Shown: in pieces, positions 42,642 through 53,145 of the stretch
Layout of the letters: every line of letters begins with the position of its first letter
How positions within the stretch are numbered: the first letter of the stretch is position 1
NCBI GenBank assembly: GCA_005405945.1
Contig: BJHW01000001.1
Coordinates: 3,472,001-3,536,000 of the forward strand
DNA from: Streptomyces violaceusniger
Lineage (GTDB): Bacteria; Actinomycetota; Actinomycetes; Streptomycetales; Streptomycetaceae
DNA: 64,000 bases
Direction of reading: 5' to 3'
The notes under the pieces: model-generated
What the model saw: the letters and a program-made list of their open reading frames with translations, nothing else
Told to the model about the DNA's origin: nothing
Databases searched by the model: none
Program-made: the position numbers and the translations under genes

Positions 42642-43568
42642 ATGCGAGAAGAGCCCGCGGTCGACATCGTCGGCCTGGTCAAGCGGTACGGCCCCAAGAC
42701 CGCGGTCGACGGGCTCGATCTGTCCGTCGGCCGGGGCACCGTGACCGCCGTTCTGGGCCCCAACGGAGCCGGTAAGACCACCACCGTCGAGACCTGCGAG
42801 GGGTATCACCGCCCCGACGCCGGGACGGTCCGGATATTCGGGCTCGACCCGGTCGCGGACGCTCCGGCGCTGCGCCCCCGGGTCGGGGTGATGCTCCAGT
42901 CCGGAGGTGTTTATTCCGGCGCGCGCGCAGAAGAGATGCTGCGCCACACCGCCTCCCTCCACGCGCATCCGGTGGACGTGAACCTGCTGATCGAGCGGCT
43001 CGGCCTCGACTCCTGCGGCCGGACCACCTACCGGCGGCTCTCCGGGGGCCAGCAGCAGCGGCTCGCGCTCGCCATGGCCGTCGTCGGCCGGCCCGAGCTG
43101 GTCTTCCTCGACGAGCCGACCGCCGGGCTCGACCCGCAGGCCCGCCGCGCCACCTGGGACCTCATCCGCGATCTGCGGGACGACGGGGTCACCGTGATGC
43201 TGACGACCCACTACATGGACGAGGCCGAGCAGCTCGCCGACGATGTGGCGATCATCGACGGCGGCAAGGTGATCGCCCGGGGCACCCCGGAGGAGCTGTG
43301 CCGGGGCGGCGCCGAGAACACCCTGCGCTTCATCGGCCGCCCCGCGCTCGACCTGGCCTCGCTGCTCAAGGCGCTGCCCGCCGACTCCACGGCCGCCGAG
43401 CTGACGCCCGGCTCGTACCGCGTCACCGGCAAGGTCAACCCCCAGATGCTGGCCACCGTCACCTCCTGGTGCGCACAGAACGGGGTGATGCCGGACCGGA
43501 TCTCGGTCGAGCGGCACACCCTCGAGGACGTCTTCCTGGAGCTCACCGGTAAGGAGCTGCGAGCGTGA
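42642..43568 (+). CDS. ABC transporter ATP-binding protein (ABC-2 exporter)
   Basis: ATPase of a DrrA-like exporter, 308 residues. Walker A LGPNGAGKTTT near residues 38-48, signature RLSGGQQQRLALA, Walker B LVFLDEPTAGLDP, and the H-loop TTHYMDEAEQLAD. A C-terminal extension of about 80 residues (HTLEDVFLELTGKELRA) is the DUF4162-type tail of this class. It overlaps the permease gene by GTGA. Sits divergent to sufR, as in other streptomycetes. Substrate unknown. Confidence 0.94.
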   Translation: MREEPAVDIVGLVKRYGPKTAVDGLDLSVGRGTVTAVLGPNGAGKTTTVETCEGYHRPDAGTVRIFGLDPVADAPALRPRVGVMLQSGGVYSGARAEEMLRHTASLHAHPVDVNLLIERLGLDSCGRTTYRRLSGGQQQRLALAMAVVGRPELVFLDEPTAGLDPQARRATWDLIRDLRDDGVTVMLTTHYMDEAEQLADDVAIIDGGKVIARGTPEELCRGGAENTLRFIGRPALDLASLLKALPADSTAAELTPGSYRVTGKVNPQMLATVTSWCAQNGVMPDRISVERHTLEDVFLELTGKELRA

Positions 43569-44338
43569 CCGCCACGGGCACTTTTCTCCCCGAGCCGGGG
43601 GCGGCCCCGCTGCCGCGGATGATCCGGGCGCAGGCCGCGCTGGAGACCCGGATGCTGCTGCGCAACGGCGAGCAGCTGCTGCTGACCGTCGTCATCCCGT
43701 CCCTGCTGCTGGTGCTCTTCAGCACCGTCGACATCGTCGACACCGGCGCCGACGGCAGCGCGGTGGACTTCCTGGCGCCCGGTGTGCTGGCGCTCGCCGT
43801 GCTGTCCACGGCGTTCACCGGACAGGCCATCGCCACCGGCTTCGAGCGGCGCTACGGCGTGCTCAAGCGGCTCGCCGTCTCACCGCTGCCGCGGTGGGGG
43901 CTGATGGCCGCCAAGACCTGTGCGGTGCTGGTCACCGAGGTGATGCAGATCGTGCTGCTGACCGCGATCGCGCTGGCGCTCGGCTGGTCGCCGCACGGCG
44001 ACCCGTTCTCCGTGGCGCTGCTGCTGATCCTGGGCACCGCGGCGTTCTCCGGCCTCGGGCTGCTGATGGCGGGCACCCTGAAGGCCGAGGCGACCCTGGC
44101 CGCCGCCAATCTGGTCTTCCTGCTGCTGCTCGTGGCCGGGGGCGTCATCGTGTCGCTGGACAAGTTCCCGGGCGCCGTGCGGAGCGTGCTGGAGCTGCTG
44201 CCGATCTCTGCGCTCTCGGGCGGGCTGCGGGACGTCCTCCGGGACGGAGCCGGGATGCCGTGGCGGGATCTGGGGATCCTGGCGGTCTGGGCAGTGCTGG
44301 GGCTGGGCGCGGCGGCCCGCTTCTTCCGCTGGGAGTAG
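43565..44338 (+). CDS. ABC-2 type transporter permease
   Basis: Membrane partner of the ATPase just upstream, 257 residues with about six membrane segments. Hallmarks are an amphipathic N-terminus (MIRAQAALETRMLLRNGEQLL), FERRYGVLKRLAVSPLPRWG, and the ILPISALS-like LLPISALSGGLRDVLRDG segment near the end. GTG start in the overlap. Probably exports a drug or lipid; unlike heme exporters it has no heme-linked motif, though ctaA follows by 86 bp. Confidence 0.93.
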   Translation: MTATGTFLPEPGAAPLPRMIRAQAALETRMLLRNGEQLLLTVVIPSLLLVLFSTVDIVDTGADGSAVDFLAPGVLALAVLSTAFTGQAIATGFERRYGVLKRLAVSPLPRWGLMAAKTCAVLVTEVMQIVLLTAIALALGWSPHGDPFSVALLLILGTAAFSGLGLLMAGTLKAEATLAAANLVFLLLLVAGGVIVSLDKFPGAVRSVLELLPISALSGGLRDVLRDGAGMPWRDLGILAVWAVLGLGAAARFFRWE

Positions 44339-44424
44339 GCCCGAGACGCCCTTACGGCCTGCGGCTTTACCGGAACACAACCCCCTCGTGAAAAGCTGCA
44401 CAAGCGGCGGCCTACGATGGGCGG

Positions 44425-45417
44425 GTGCCGAATTCGCTGAATCCGTTCGAGCTGATCGCCCGGCGCTGGCAGCCCTCCGCGCGCTTCGTGGAGCGGGCCG
44501 CGCTGGCCACCGTGGTGATGGCCGTCGTCATCGTGGTGACCGGGGGCGCGGTCCGGCTCACCCAGTCCGGCCTGGGCTGTGACACCTGGCCCAAGTGCAC
44601 CCCGTCCAGCCTGACGCCCACCGCCGACATGGGCATCAACGGCGTCATCGAGTTCACCAACCGCATGCTGACGTACGTCCTGTGCGTCTTCGTCGGTGTA
44701 CTGATCATCGCCGCACGGGCCCGCACCCCGGTGCGCCGATCCCTGACCCGGCTGGGCTGGACCCAGTTCTGGATCGTGATGGGCAACGCCGTCGTCGGCG
44801 GCATCGTGGTCCTCACCGGGCTCAACCCGTACATCGTCAGCTCGCACTTCCTGCTGTCCTCCGCGCTCCTCACGGTCGCGATGGTCGTCTGGCAGCGGGC
44901 TCGCGAGGGCGACGGCGAGCCACGCGACCTCCTCGCCCGCCCGGTGCGCCAGCTGACCTGGCTGTTGGTCGGCGCGACCCTCGCACTGATCCTGATCGGC
45001 ACGGTGGTCACCGGCGCGGGCCCGCACGCCGGTGACGCCCGTGAGGTGCACCGCATCCCGCTGAACTGGCAGGAGATCACCCAGCTGCACGTGGACTTCG
45101 TCTACATCGTGCTGGGCCTCACCGTCGCCCTGTGGTTCACGCTGCGGGCCGTGAAGGCCCCCGCCGCCCAGCGCCGTACGGTCCTGGAGCTCCTCGTCGT
45201 GCTGCTCGCGCAGGGCGTGGTGGGGTACGTGCAGTACTTCACCCATCTGCCCGAGGTCGTCGTCGGCATCCACATGCTCGGCTCCTGCCTGGTGTGGATC
45301 GCGGTGCTGCGGGTGCTGCTCGCCCAGCGCGAGCGCCCCGGGCTCCCGGCGGCCGTGCCCGCCCCCACCGGCGACCACGAGTCCGTTCAGCCCGAGCCGG
45401 CCGCGTCCAGCCGGTAG
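44425..45417 (+). CDS. ctaA: Heme A synthase
   Basis: Oxidises the heme O methyl group for cytochrome aa3 oxidase. Eight-segment membrane protein, 330 residues from GTG 44425. GGAVRLTQSGLGCDTWPKCTP carries the conserved Cys pair region (as SGLGCDTWPKC), EFTNRMLTY the Glu-Asn-Arg motif, and His residues recur in segments (SSHFLLSSALL, TQLHVDFVYI, GIHMLGSCLV). ctaB lies 1.6 kb away in opposite orientation. The 3' end overlaps the convergent amidohydrolase gene by 31 bp. Confidence 0.95.
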   Translation: MPNSLNPFELIARRWQPSARFVERAALATVVMAVVIVVTGGAVRLTQSGLGCDTWPKCTPSSLTPTADMGINGVIEFTNRMLTYVLCVFVGVLIIAARARTPVRRSLTRLGWTQFWIVMGNAVVGGIVVLTGLNPYIVSSHFLLSSALLTVAMVVWQRAREGDGEPRDLLARPVRQLTWLLVGATLALILIGTVVTGAGPHAGDAREVHRIPLNWQEITQLHVDFVYIVLGLTVALWFTLRAVKAPAAQRRTVLELLVVLLAQGVVGYVQYFTHLPEVVVGIHMLGSCLVWIAVLRVLLAQRERPGLPAAVPAPTGDHESVQPEPAASSR

Positions 45418-46523
45418 ACCCGGCGCGCGGTCCCGGCCGCGACCAGCCCGGCGATCCGCTGGGCCTCGGCCCGGGTGCAGATCCCCTCGCAGACCCACTC
45501 CTCCGCCAGCCGGGCCATGGCCTGGCCGAACAGCCGGGACGCGGTCACATACAGCTCGGGCAGCGCCCGCGCGCCCGTCGAGAACAGCAGCTTGCCGAAC
45601 GGCGCCTCGCCCAGGGTCTCCCCGGGCCGCGGCCCGGCGTCCGCGTAGACGTGCGGGAAGGCCGCGGCGAGCTGGGCCGCCCGCCGGTGGTGCGGCCGCT
45701 CCGGCAGCAGCACCAGATCGGTGCCGAAGCCCGCGGTGGCGCGCAGGAAGCCGCTGAGCGCCTGCGGATCGGCGCAGTGCAGCTGCACCGGAAGGCCGGT
45801 CGCCACGGCGCTCCACAGCAGATGCTGGGCGAGCGCGGGGTCGGGGGCGCGGCCTGGGGCCGGGCGTACGGTGAGCGCGAGCCAGCGGGCGGCGGCGCGC
45901 CGCACCTCGCGCGGGTCGGGCGGGGTCTCGTCGCAGAAGGCGATCCCCATGGCGAAGGCGGTCGCGTGCTGGGCCGCCGCGTACAGCGCCTCGGCGGTGT
46001 TGCCGATGAAGGCGTCGACGGTGCCGGAGGTGTCGGCGACCTGCTCGGCCAGCGGCTCCAGGCGGACCACCTCGAGGACCGTGCCGTCGGCGGCCGCGGC
46101 CAGCTCGTCCGGGGTGCTGAGGTCGTCCCGGGCGCCGGACTCCAGCAGGAAGGTGCCGATGCCGGAGCCGCGCAGCAGCAGCCGCGCGGCGCGGTAGGCG
46201 CCCAGCTCACGGCGGCGGGCGAGATAGCTGACGGGCGCGCAGTGGGGCTCCATGCCCAGCAGCGGGGGGCACCAGCGGCGCACCGCGAGGCCGGTCCAGC
46301 TGTCGAAGAAGGTGGTGCCGGCCGGGGCCGCGCCCGACCCGGCGGCGGCCGCCAGATGGGTTTCGAACGAGCCGACTCCGAGCTCGCCGTCGACCGTGCC
46401 GTGGCTGTGCTGGTCGACCAGCGGCGGCAGGGTGATCGGCCCCGCCGCCGGGCCCGGCCCGTCGCGGGGGACCGGGCCGGTCGGCGGGCCCACGGTGTCC
46501 GGGGAGTCCGTCGCCTCGTGCAT
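45387..46523 (-). CDS. Amidohydrolase-family protein
   Basis: Metal-dependent hydrolase fold, 378 residues. The metal pair HxH is in PLVDQHSHGTVDGEL near residues 37-41, a further His in LPVQLHCADPQALSG, and an Asp-containing LLFSTGARALPELY near the end. It is similar to the amidohydrolase_2 branch linked with glutamine-synthetase-like FluG proteins, but lacks such a domain. The N-terminal 30 residues are Pro/Gly-rich. Found between ctaA and ctaB, probably by conserved order and not function. Substrate unknown. Confidence 0.8.
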   Translation of the reverse strand: MHEATDSPDTVGPPTGPVPRDGPGPAAGPITLPPLVDQHSHGTVDGELGVGSFETHLAAAAGSGAAPAGTTFFDSWTGLAVRRWCPPLLGMEPHCAPVSYLARRRELGAYRAARLLLRGSGIGTFLLESGARDDLSTPDELAAAADGTVLEVVRLEPLAEQVADTSGTVDAFIGNTAEALYAAAQHATAFAMGIAFCDETPPDPREVRRAAARWLALTVRPAPGRAPDPALAQHLLWSAVATGLPVQLHCADPQALSGFLRATAGFGTDLVLLPERPHHRRAAQLAAAFPHVYADAGPRPGETLGEAPFGKLLFSTGARALPELYVTASRLFGQAMARLAEEWVCEGICTRAEAQRIAGLVAAGTARRVYRLDAAGSG

Positions 46524-46609
46524 CGCCGCCCGCCTCCTCGCCCTCCGGCATCGATGGGCTTAACGGACGGAAGGGCCGCGAGGTGTCGCCGGACCCGCAT
46601 CCAGGCGTT

Positions 46610-47017
46610 CTACGAGGCGGCTGCCGGAGGGTTGCCGGGTCCGCCGAGCTGGATGCCCGCCATGCGCGTCCACTCGTACGGACCGGTGCGGACCTTGGCG
46701 GCGAGCTCGCCGTCGAAGTCGTCCCTGAGGGTCAGCCCGGCGATCTCGGCGGCGCGCCGCGCGCCGTCCTGGGAGGGGGCCACGAGGACGCCCCATTCGC
46801 CGTCGGCGCCGACGAGGGCGATCCGGACGGCGCCGCGCCCGATGTGGGCGAGCTGCCCCTCGGCGCCGCCGTGGCTCCCGGCGAAGGCCGTGATCTGGCG
46901 GGCGAGCCGCTCGGCCCGCTTCTCGCCCTTGGACGGCTTGGCCGGTGCTTCCGGCGCGGAGGGCTGGTCGGCCGACTCGCCGCTCTCGGGCGTCTCCGGC
47001 TGGGTGGTGTCTGCCAT
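46610..47017 (-). CDS. Small conserved actinobacterial protein
   Basis: 135 residues, function unknown. The first 35 residues are acidic and Pro/Ser/Glu-rich, followed by a basic helix (GEKRAERLARQITAFAG). The compact domain reads LAHIGRGAVRIALVGADGEWGVLVAP, shown as GAVRIALVGADGEWGVLVAP, and ends YEWTRMAGIQLGG. No signal or membrane segment. It lies 24 bp from the ctaB stop in the same direction, so the two may be one transcript. Confidence 0.75.
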   Translation of the reverse strand: MADTTQPETPESGESADQPSAPEAPAKPSKGEKRAERLARQITAFAGSHGGAEGQLAHIGRGAVRIALVGADGEWGVLVAPSQDGARRAAEIAGLTLRDDFDGELAAKVRTGPYEWTRMAGIQLGGPGNPPAAAS

Positions 47018-47041
47018 ACGGCCGATGCTACCCGCCGGTAA

Positions 47042-47992
47042 TCACCGCAGGAAAGGGTCCACGGCCACGGCGACGAACAGCAGCGACACATAGGTGATCG
47101 ACCAGTGGAACAGCCGCATCTCCTTGAGCTTCGCACCCGTGATCCCGGCCCTGGCGCGCGCCTGGAGACCGTGCGCCTCCTTGAGCCAGAACCCGCCCAG
47201 CACGGCCGCGACGACCGGATAGAACCAGCCGGTGTAGCCCAGCGGCCACAGCAGCATCGAGACGATGACCATGGCCCAGCTGTAGAGGACGATCTGCTTG
47301 GCGACCGCCTTGTTGCCCGCGATCACCGGCAGCATCGGCACGCTGGCCCGCTCGTAGTCGTCCTTGACCTTCATCGACAGCGGCCAGTAGTGCGGCGGCG
47401 TCCAGAAGAAGATGACGAGGAAGAGGATGACCGCGGCCCAGGAGACCTCGTCGGTCACCGAGGACCAGCCGATGAGCACGGGCATGCAGCCCGCGATGCC
47501 GCCCCAGACGATGTTCTGCGAGGTGCGGCGCTTGAGCCACATCGTGTAGACGACGACGTAGAAGACCAGCGCGCCGAGCGACAGCATCGCGGACAGCGGG
47601 TTGACCAGCGCCCAGAACCAGGCCGTCGACCCCGCCGCGAGCGCGAAGGCGAAGACGAGGCATTCCCACGGCGAGACCATGCCGGTCACGAGCGGGCGCT
47701 GCGCGGTGCGCTCCATCAGCGCGTCGATGTCCCGGTCGTAATACATGTTGAACGCGGCGGCGCCACCGGCCGACAGATAGCCACCGACACAGGTGGCGAC
47801 CACCAGCCACAGGTCCGGGACACCCTGGGCGGCCAGGAACATGACCGGCACCGTCGTCATCAGCAGCAGTTCGATGACACGCGGCTTCGTCAGCGCCACG
47901 AACGCCTTGACACGGGCCCCGAACGGCCGGTGACCGGAGCTCGTTTCGCTCGTCTCGAGCACCCCCGCAGGACGGGATTCGACGGCCGTCAC
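47042..47992 (-). CDS. ctaB: Protoheme IX farnesyltransferase (heme O synthase)
   Basis: Adds farnesyl to heme B, the step before CtaA. UbiA-type membrane protein with about nine segments, 316 residues from GTG 47992, which has AGGGG six bases upstream; a more upstream start would add a stray hydrophobic leader. The prenyl-diphosphate site is [15 protein letters not shown] (Asp86, Asp90), and the second Asp region is [33 protein letters not shown] opens the fold. Confidence 0.95.
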   Translation of the reverse strand: MTAVESRPAGVLETSETSSGHRPFGARVKAFVALTKPRVIELLLMTTVPVMFLAAQGVPDLWLVVATCVGGYLSAGGAAAFNMYYDRDIDALMERTAQRPLVTGMVSPWECLVFAFALAAGSTAWFWALVNPLSAMLSLGALVFYVVVYTMWLKRRTSQNIVWGGIAGCMPVLIGWSSVTDEVSWAAVILFLVIFFWTPPHYWPLSMKVKDDYERASVPMLPVIAGNKAVAKQIVLYSWAMVIVSMLLWPLGYTGWFYPVVAAVLGGFWLKEAHGLQARARAGITGAKLKEMRLFHWSITYVSLLFVAVAVDPFLR

Positions 47993-48375
47993 GCACACCC
48001 CTGGTGGAAGCAAGAACAAGCAAGCACCGGACATGAAGAGCCGGTAAAGACTTGCGCGTACCACGCCACTCTAGACGTAGCGGATGCGCCGCCCGCCGCC
48101 GGGGTCCCCCGTGTTGGAGGGGCACGGCACGGCGGCCGTAAGGCGGCCGTGTCCGGAGGACGAAGGGCCCGGCAGGGCCCGGAACCGCGCCTTCCGTAGG
48201 GCCTGGGACGCCCTTCGGACGGGCCCCGGAGGGAATGCGGCAACCTCGGAATTCGTTCCTTATCCCGTTGAGTGGAACTCGAAAAGATGACCGTTGTTCC
48301 AGGGGTAGGCTCGACAGCGCCGGTGTACATACGGTCACCGGATTTCGACATTGTGGAGAGGAGCCCTGACTCAGG
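47993..48375. other. Divergent promoter region between ctaB and tkt
   Basis: 383 bp. The only notable sites are CCGGTG-N10-CACCGG (48320-48341), 35-56 bp before tkt, and a GGAACTCG and GTTGTTCC pair near 48269-48302 that might serve as promoter parts. The tkt ribosome site GAGAGGAG is 14 bp from its GTG. No gene found. Confidence 0.45.
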
Positions 48376-50454
48376 GTGAGCACCAAGCCGACTACCACAG
48401 ACCTCGAGTGGACCGATCTGGACCAGCGAGCCGTCGACACGGCCCGGGTCCTGGCCATGGACTCCGTACAGAAGGTCGGTAACGGCCACCCTGGCACGGC
48501 CATGAGTCTCGCGCCCGCCGCGTACCTGCTCTTCCAGAAGCTGATGCGGCACGACCCCTCCGACGCGGGCTGGGCGGGCCGGGACCGCTTCGTCCTCTCC
48601 CCCGGGCACACCAGCCTGACCCTCTACGTCCAGCTGTACCTGGCGGGCTTCGGTCTTGAGCTCGACGATCTGCGGTCGTTCCGCACCTGGGGCAGCAAGA
48701 CCCCGGGCCATCCCGAGTTCGGCCACACCACCGGTGTCGAAACCACCACCGGCCCGCTGGGCCAGGGCATCGCCAACGCGGTGGGCATGGCGATGGCCGC
48801 CCGCTACGAGCGTGGCCTGTTCGACCCGGAGGCGCCCGAGGGCGCCTCTCCGTTCGACCACACCATCTGGGCGATCGTCTCCGACGGCGACCTGGAGGAG
48901 GGCATCTCCGCCGAGGCGTCCTCGCTGGCCGGCCACCAGAAGCTGGGCAACATCGTCGCCCTGTACGACGACAACCACATCTCCATCGAGGGCGACACCG
49001 CGACCGCGCTCTCCGAGGACGTGCTGAAGCGCTACGAGGCGTACGGCTGGCACGTCCAGCGCATCGAGCAGGCCGAGAGCGGCGACTTCGACGTCCACGC
49101 GCTGTACGCGGCGCTCAAGGCGGCGCAGGCCGAGACCGAGCGCCCCTCGATCATCGCGGCCCGTACGATCATCGCCTGGCCCGCCCCGAACGCGCAGAAC
49201 ACCGAGGCGTCCCACGGCTCGGCGCTGGGCGCCGACGAGGTCGCCGCCACCAAGCGTGTCCTCGGCTTCGACCCCGAGCAGCACTTCGCGGTCGACACGG
49301 ACGTCATCAACCACACCCGCGCCCTGGTCGAGCGCGGCCGCGAGGCCCACGCCGCCTGGGACAAGAAGCTCCAGGAGTGGCGGAACGCCAACGCCGAGCG
49401 GGCCGCCCTGTTCGACCGGATCACCGCCGGCGAGCTGCCCGAGGGCTGGGAGAGCGCGCTGCCGGTCTTCGAGCCGGGCAAGGACGTCGCCACCCGCAAG
49501 GCGTCCGGCCAGGTGCTCAAGGCGCTCGGCGGAGTGCTCCCCGAGCTGTGGGGCGGCTCCGCCGACCTCGCGGGCTCCAACAACACCACGATCGACGCGT
49601 CCTCGTCCTTCCTCCCGAAGGGCAACCCGCTCCCGGAGGCCGACCCGTACGGCCGCACGATCCACTTCGGCATCCGCGAGCACGCCATGGGCTCGACCAT
49701 GAACGGCATCGCGCTGCACGGCAACACCCGTGTCTACGGCGGTACCTTCCTGGTCTTCTCCGACTACATGCGCCCGGCCGTCCGGCTCGCCGCGCTGATG
49801 AAGCTGCCGGTCACCTACGTGTGGACGCACGACTCCATCGGCCTCGGCGAGGACGGCCCGACCCACCAGCCGGTGGAGCACCTGTCCGCGCTCCGCGCCA
49901 TCCCGGGCCTGAACGTGGTCCGCCCGGCCGACGCCAACGAGACGGCCATCGCCTGGCGGGAGATCACCCGCCGCCACACCGCGAACCCGGCTCCGCACGG
50001 CCTGGCGCTGACCCGGCAGAACGTGCCGACCTACGAGGCCGACGAGAACGCCGCCAAGGGCGGCTACGTCCTCTTCGAGGCCGAGGGCGGCCGGCCTCAG
50101 GTCATCCTCATCGGCACCGGTTCGGAGGTGCAGCTCGCCGTGGAGGCGCGCGAGCAGCTCCAGGCCGCCGGGATTCCCACCCGCGTCGTGTCAATGCCCT
50201 CGGTCGAGTGGTTCGAGGAGCAGGACAAGGGGTACCGGGAGACAGTGCTGCCGCCGTCCGTCAAGGCTCGTGTGGCCGTCGAGGCGGGTATCGGCCTGAC
50301 CTGGTACCGCTACGTCGGCGAGGCCGGCCGCATCGTCTCGCTGGAGCACTTCGGCGCCTCGGCCGACTACAAGGTGCTCTTCCGGGAGTTCGGCCTCACC
50401 GCCGAGGCCGTGGTCACCGCCGCCCGCGAGTCCCTCGACGCCGCCGGGCGCTGA
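48376..50454 (+). CDS. tkt: Transketolase
   Basis: Thiamine-diphosphate enzyme of the non-oxidative pentose phosphate pathway, 692 residues. [13 protein letters not shown] binds phosphate, [11 protein letters not shown] and [11 protein letters not shown]-like [19 protein letters not shown] bind the cofactor, and [14 protein letters not shown] plus [17 protein letters not shown] form the second half of the site. GTG start at 48376 reads MSTKPTTTD. First gene of a five-gene operon; 44 bp before tal. Confidence 0.97.
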   Translation: MSTKPTTTDLEWTDLDQRAVDTARVLAMDSVQKVGNGHPGTAMSLAPAAYLLFQKLMRHDPSDAGWAGRDRFVLSPGHTSLTLYVQLYLAGFGLELDDLRSFRTWGSKTPGHPEFGHTTGVETTTGPLGQGIANAVGMAMAARYERGLFDPEAPEGASPFDHTIWAIVSDGDLEEGISAEASSLAGHQKLGNIVALYDDNHISIEGDTATALSEDVLKRYEAYGWHVQRIEQAESGDFDVHALYAALKAAQAETERPSIIAARTIIAWPAPNAQNTEASHGSALGADEVAATKRVLGFDPEQHFAVDTDVINHTRALVERGREAHAAWDKKLQEWRNANAERAALFDRITAGELPEGWESALPVFEPGKDVATRKASGQVLKALGGVLPELWGGSADLAGSNNTTIDASSSFLPKGNPLPEADPYGRTIHFGIREHAMGSTMNGIALHGNTRVYGGTFLVFSDYMRPAVRLAALMKLPVTYVWTHDSIGLGEDGPTHQPVEHLSALRAIPGLNVVRPADANETAIAWREITRRHTANPAPHGLALTRQNVPTYEADENAAKGGYVLFEAEGGRPQVILIGTGSEVQLAVEAREQLQAAGIPTRVVSMPSVEWFEEQDKGYRETVLPPSVKARVAVEAGIGLTWYRYVGEAGRIVSLEHFGASADYKVLFREFGLTAEAVVTAARESLDAAGR

Positions 50455-50498
50455 CCCCCACAGACGACGTAAGTGCGACGAGTAGGAGAACACACCCC

Positions 50499-51617
50499 AT
50501 GACAGACGCACTCAAGCGGCTGGCCGACGAAGGCGTCGCGATCTGGCTCGACGACCTCTCCCGCAAGAGGATCACCTCCGGCAATCTGGCCGAGCTGATC
50601 GACCAGCAGCATGTCGTAGGCGTCACCACCAACCCGTCGATCTTCCAGAAGGCGATCTCCGGCGGCGACGGCTACCAGCAGCAGGTGGCCGACCTCGCGG
50701 TCCGCCGGCTCACCGTCGAGGAAGCCGTCCGCATGATCACCACGGCGGACGTCCGCGACGCGGCCGACATCCTCCGGCCGGTGTACGACGCGACGGGCGG
50801 CCAGGACGGCCGGGTCTCCATCGAGGTGGACCCGCGCCTGGCCCACAACACGGCCGCCACCATCGCCGAGGCCAAGCAGCTGGCCTGGCTGGTGGACCGG
50901 CCCAACACCTTCATCAAGATCCCGGCGACCGAGGCGGGACTGCCCGCGATCACCGAGGTGATCGGCCTGGGCATCAGCGTCAATGTCACGCTGATCTTCT
51001 CCCTGGAGCGGTACCGCGCGGTCATGGACGCCTTCCTGGCCGGTCTGGAGAAGGCCAAGGCCGCGGGTCTCGACCTGCAGAAGATCCACTCGGTGGCGTC
51101 CTTCTTCGTCTCCCGCGTGGACACCGAGATCGACAAGCGCATCGACAAGATCGGCACCGATGAGGCCAAGGCGCTGCGCGGCAAGGCCGCGGTCGCCAAC
51201 GCACGCCTCGCGTACCAGGCGTACGAGGAAGTCTTCAGCTCCGACCGCTGGGCCGTCCTGGACCGGGCGAACGCCAACAAGCAGCGTCCGCTGTGGGCCT
51301 CGACCGGTGTCAAGGACCCGGCGTACAAGGACACCATGTACGTCGTGGATCTGGTCGCCCCCGGCACCGTCAACACCATGCCGGAGGCCACCCTGGAGGC
51401 GGTCGCCGATCACGGCGAGATCCGCGGTGACGCCGTGCGCGGCACGTACGAGCAGGCCAAGGCCGACCTCGACGCGCTGGCCGGGATCGGGATCTCCTAC
51501 GACGACGTCGTCCAGGTGCTGGAGGACGAGGGCGTCGAGAAGTTCGAGGCCTCGTGGAACGACCTGCTGAAGTCCACCGAGGCGGAGCTCAAGCGCCTCG
51601 CACCCTCGGAGGCGTGA
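50499..51617 (+). CDS. tal: Transaldolase
   Basis: Moves a three-carbon unit between sugar phosphates through a Schiff base. Actinobacterial long form, 372 residues. The lysine is Lys140 in [12 protein letters not shown], with [12 protein letters not shown] near residue 45 and [12 protein letters not shown] near 110. AGGAG precedes the ATG at 50499. Two cytosolic neighbours act on the same pool. Confidence 0.96.
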   Translation: MTDALKRLADEGVAIWLDDLSRKRITSGNLAELIDQQHVVGVTTNPSIFQKAISGGDGYQQQVADLAVRRLTVEEAVRMITTADVRDAADILRPVYDATGGQDGRVSIEVDPRLAHNTAATIAEAKQLAWLVDRPNTFIKIPATEAGLPAITEVIGLGISVNVTLIFSLERYRAVMDAFLAGLEKAKAAGLDLQKIHSVASFFVSRVDTEIDKRIDKIGTDEAKALRGKAAVANARLAYQAYEEVFSSDRWAVLDRANANKQRPLWASTGVKDPAYKDTMYVVDLVAPGTVNTMPEATLEAVADHGEIRGDAVRGTYEQAKADLDALAGIGISYDDVVQVLEDEGVEKFEASWNDLLKSTEAELKRLAPSEA

Positions 51618-51621
51618 CATC

Positions 51622-53145
51622 GTGAGCAGCAGCAATCCGCTGCGTGACCCACGAGACCGGCGGCTACCGCGCATCGCGGGGCCGTCCGGCCTCGTGATCT
51701 TCGGCGTCACGGGCGACCTGTCCCGTAAGAAGCTGATGCCCGCCATCTACGACCTGGCCAACCGCGGCCTGCTGCCCCCGGGCTTCTCGCTCGTCGGCTT
51801 CGCCCGCCGCGACTGGGAGAACGAGGACTTCGCCCAGGTCGTGCACGACGCGGTCAAGGAACACGCGCGGACCCCGTTCCGCGAGGAGGTCTGGCAGCAG
51901 CTGGCCGAGGGGTTCCGCTTCGTCCCCGGCGTGTTCGACGACGACGAGGCGTTCGTCCAGCTGAAGGCGACCATAGAGGAGCTCGACAAGGCGCGCGGCA
52001 CCGGCGGCAACTTCGCCTTCTACCTGTCGGTCCCGCCGAAGTTCTTCCCCACCGTCGTCCAGCAGCTCAAGAAGCACGGGCTGTCGCACGGGCAGGGCGA
52101 CTCCTGGCGGCGCGCGGTCATCGAGAAGCCCTTCGGCCACGATCTGAAGAGCGCCCAGGACCTCAACCAGGTCGTCCACGAGGTCTTCCGGCCCAGCGAC
52201 GTCTTCCGGATCGACCACTACCTGGGCAAGGAGACGGTCCAGAACATCCTGGCGCTGCGCTTCGCCAACACGATGTTCGAGCCGATCTGGAACCGGTCGT
52301 ACGTCGACCACGTACAGATCACCATGGCCGAGGACATCGGCATCGGCGGGCGCGCGGGCTACTACGACGGCATCGGCGCGGCCCGCGACGTCATCCAGAA
52401 CCACCTGCTGCAGCTGCTCGCGCTGACCGCCATGGAGGAGCCCGCCTCCTTCGACGCGTCCTCCCTGGTCACCGAGAAGCTGAAGGCGCTCAGGGCGGTC
52501 AAGCTGCCCAAGGACCTGGGCAAGCACACGGTGCGCGCGCAGTACGCCTCCGGCTGGCAGGGCGGTGAGGAGGTGCACGGCTACCTCGAGGAGGAGGGCA
52601 TCGACCCCCACTCGAAGACCGACACCTACGCCGCGATCAAGCTGGAGATCGACAACCGCCGCTGGGCGGGTGTCCCCTTCTACCTGCGCACCGGCAAGCG
52701 GCTGGGGCGGCGGGTCACCGAGATCGCGGTGGTCTTCCAGCGCGCCCCGCACTCCCCCTTCGATGCCACCGACACCCAGGAGCTGGGGCAGAACGCCCTG
52801 GTCATCCGGGTGCAGCCGGACGAGGGCGTCACCATCCGGTTCGGCTCCAAGGTGCCCGGCACCTCCATGGAGATCCGGGACGTGACGATGGACTTCCAGT
52901 ACGGCGAGTCCTTCACCGAGTCCAGCCCCGAGGCGTACGAGCGGCTGCTGCTCGACGTCCTGCTCGGCGAGGCGAACCTCTTCCCCCGCCATGAGGAGGT
53001 CGAGCAGTCCTGGCGGATCCTGGACCCGATCGAGGAGTACTGGGACCAGCACGGCAAGCCCGAGCAGTACACCTCCGGGACCTGGGGGCCGAAAGCCGCG
53101 GACGAGATGCTCGCACGAGACGGACGGAGCTGGCGGCGGCCATGA
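51622..53145 (+). CDS. zwf: Glucose-6-phosphate 1-dehydrogenase
   Basis: First, NADP-reducing step of the oxidative pentose phosphate branch. 507 residues. IFGVTGDLSRKKLMPAIY is the nucleotide loop (residues 27-44), EKPFGHD near 169-174, and RIDHYLGKE (196-204) the substrate signature with the catalytic His. GTG start four bases after the tal stop, with GGAGG inside the tal end. Confidence 0.97.
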   Translation: MSSSNPLRDPRDRRLPRIAGPSGLVIFGVTGDLSRKKLMPAIYDLANRGLLPPGFSLVGFARRDWENEDFAQVVHDAVKEHARTPFREEVWQQLAEGFRFVPGVFDDDEAFVQLKATIEELDKARGTGGNFAFYLSVPPKFFPTVVQQLKKHGLSHGQGDSWRRAVIEKPFGHDLKSAQDLNQVVHEVFRPSDVFRIDHYLGKETVQNILALRFANTMFEPIWNRSYVDHVQITMAEDIGIGGRAGYYDGIGAARDVIQNHLLQLLALTAMEEPASFDASSLVTEKLKALRAVKLPKDLGKHTVRAQYASGWQGGEEVHGYLEEEGIDPHSKTDTYAAIKLEIDNRRWAGVPFYLRTGKRLGRRVTEIAVVFQRAPHSPFDATDTQELGQNALVIRVQPDEGVTIRFGSKVPGTSMEIRDVTMDFQYGESFTESSPEAYERLLLDVLLGEANLFPRHEEVEQSWRILDPIEEYWDQHGKPEQYTSGTWGPKAADEMLARDGRSWRRP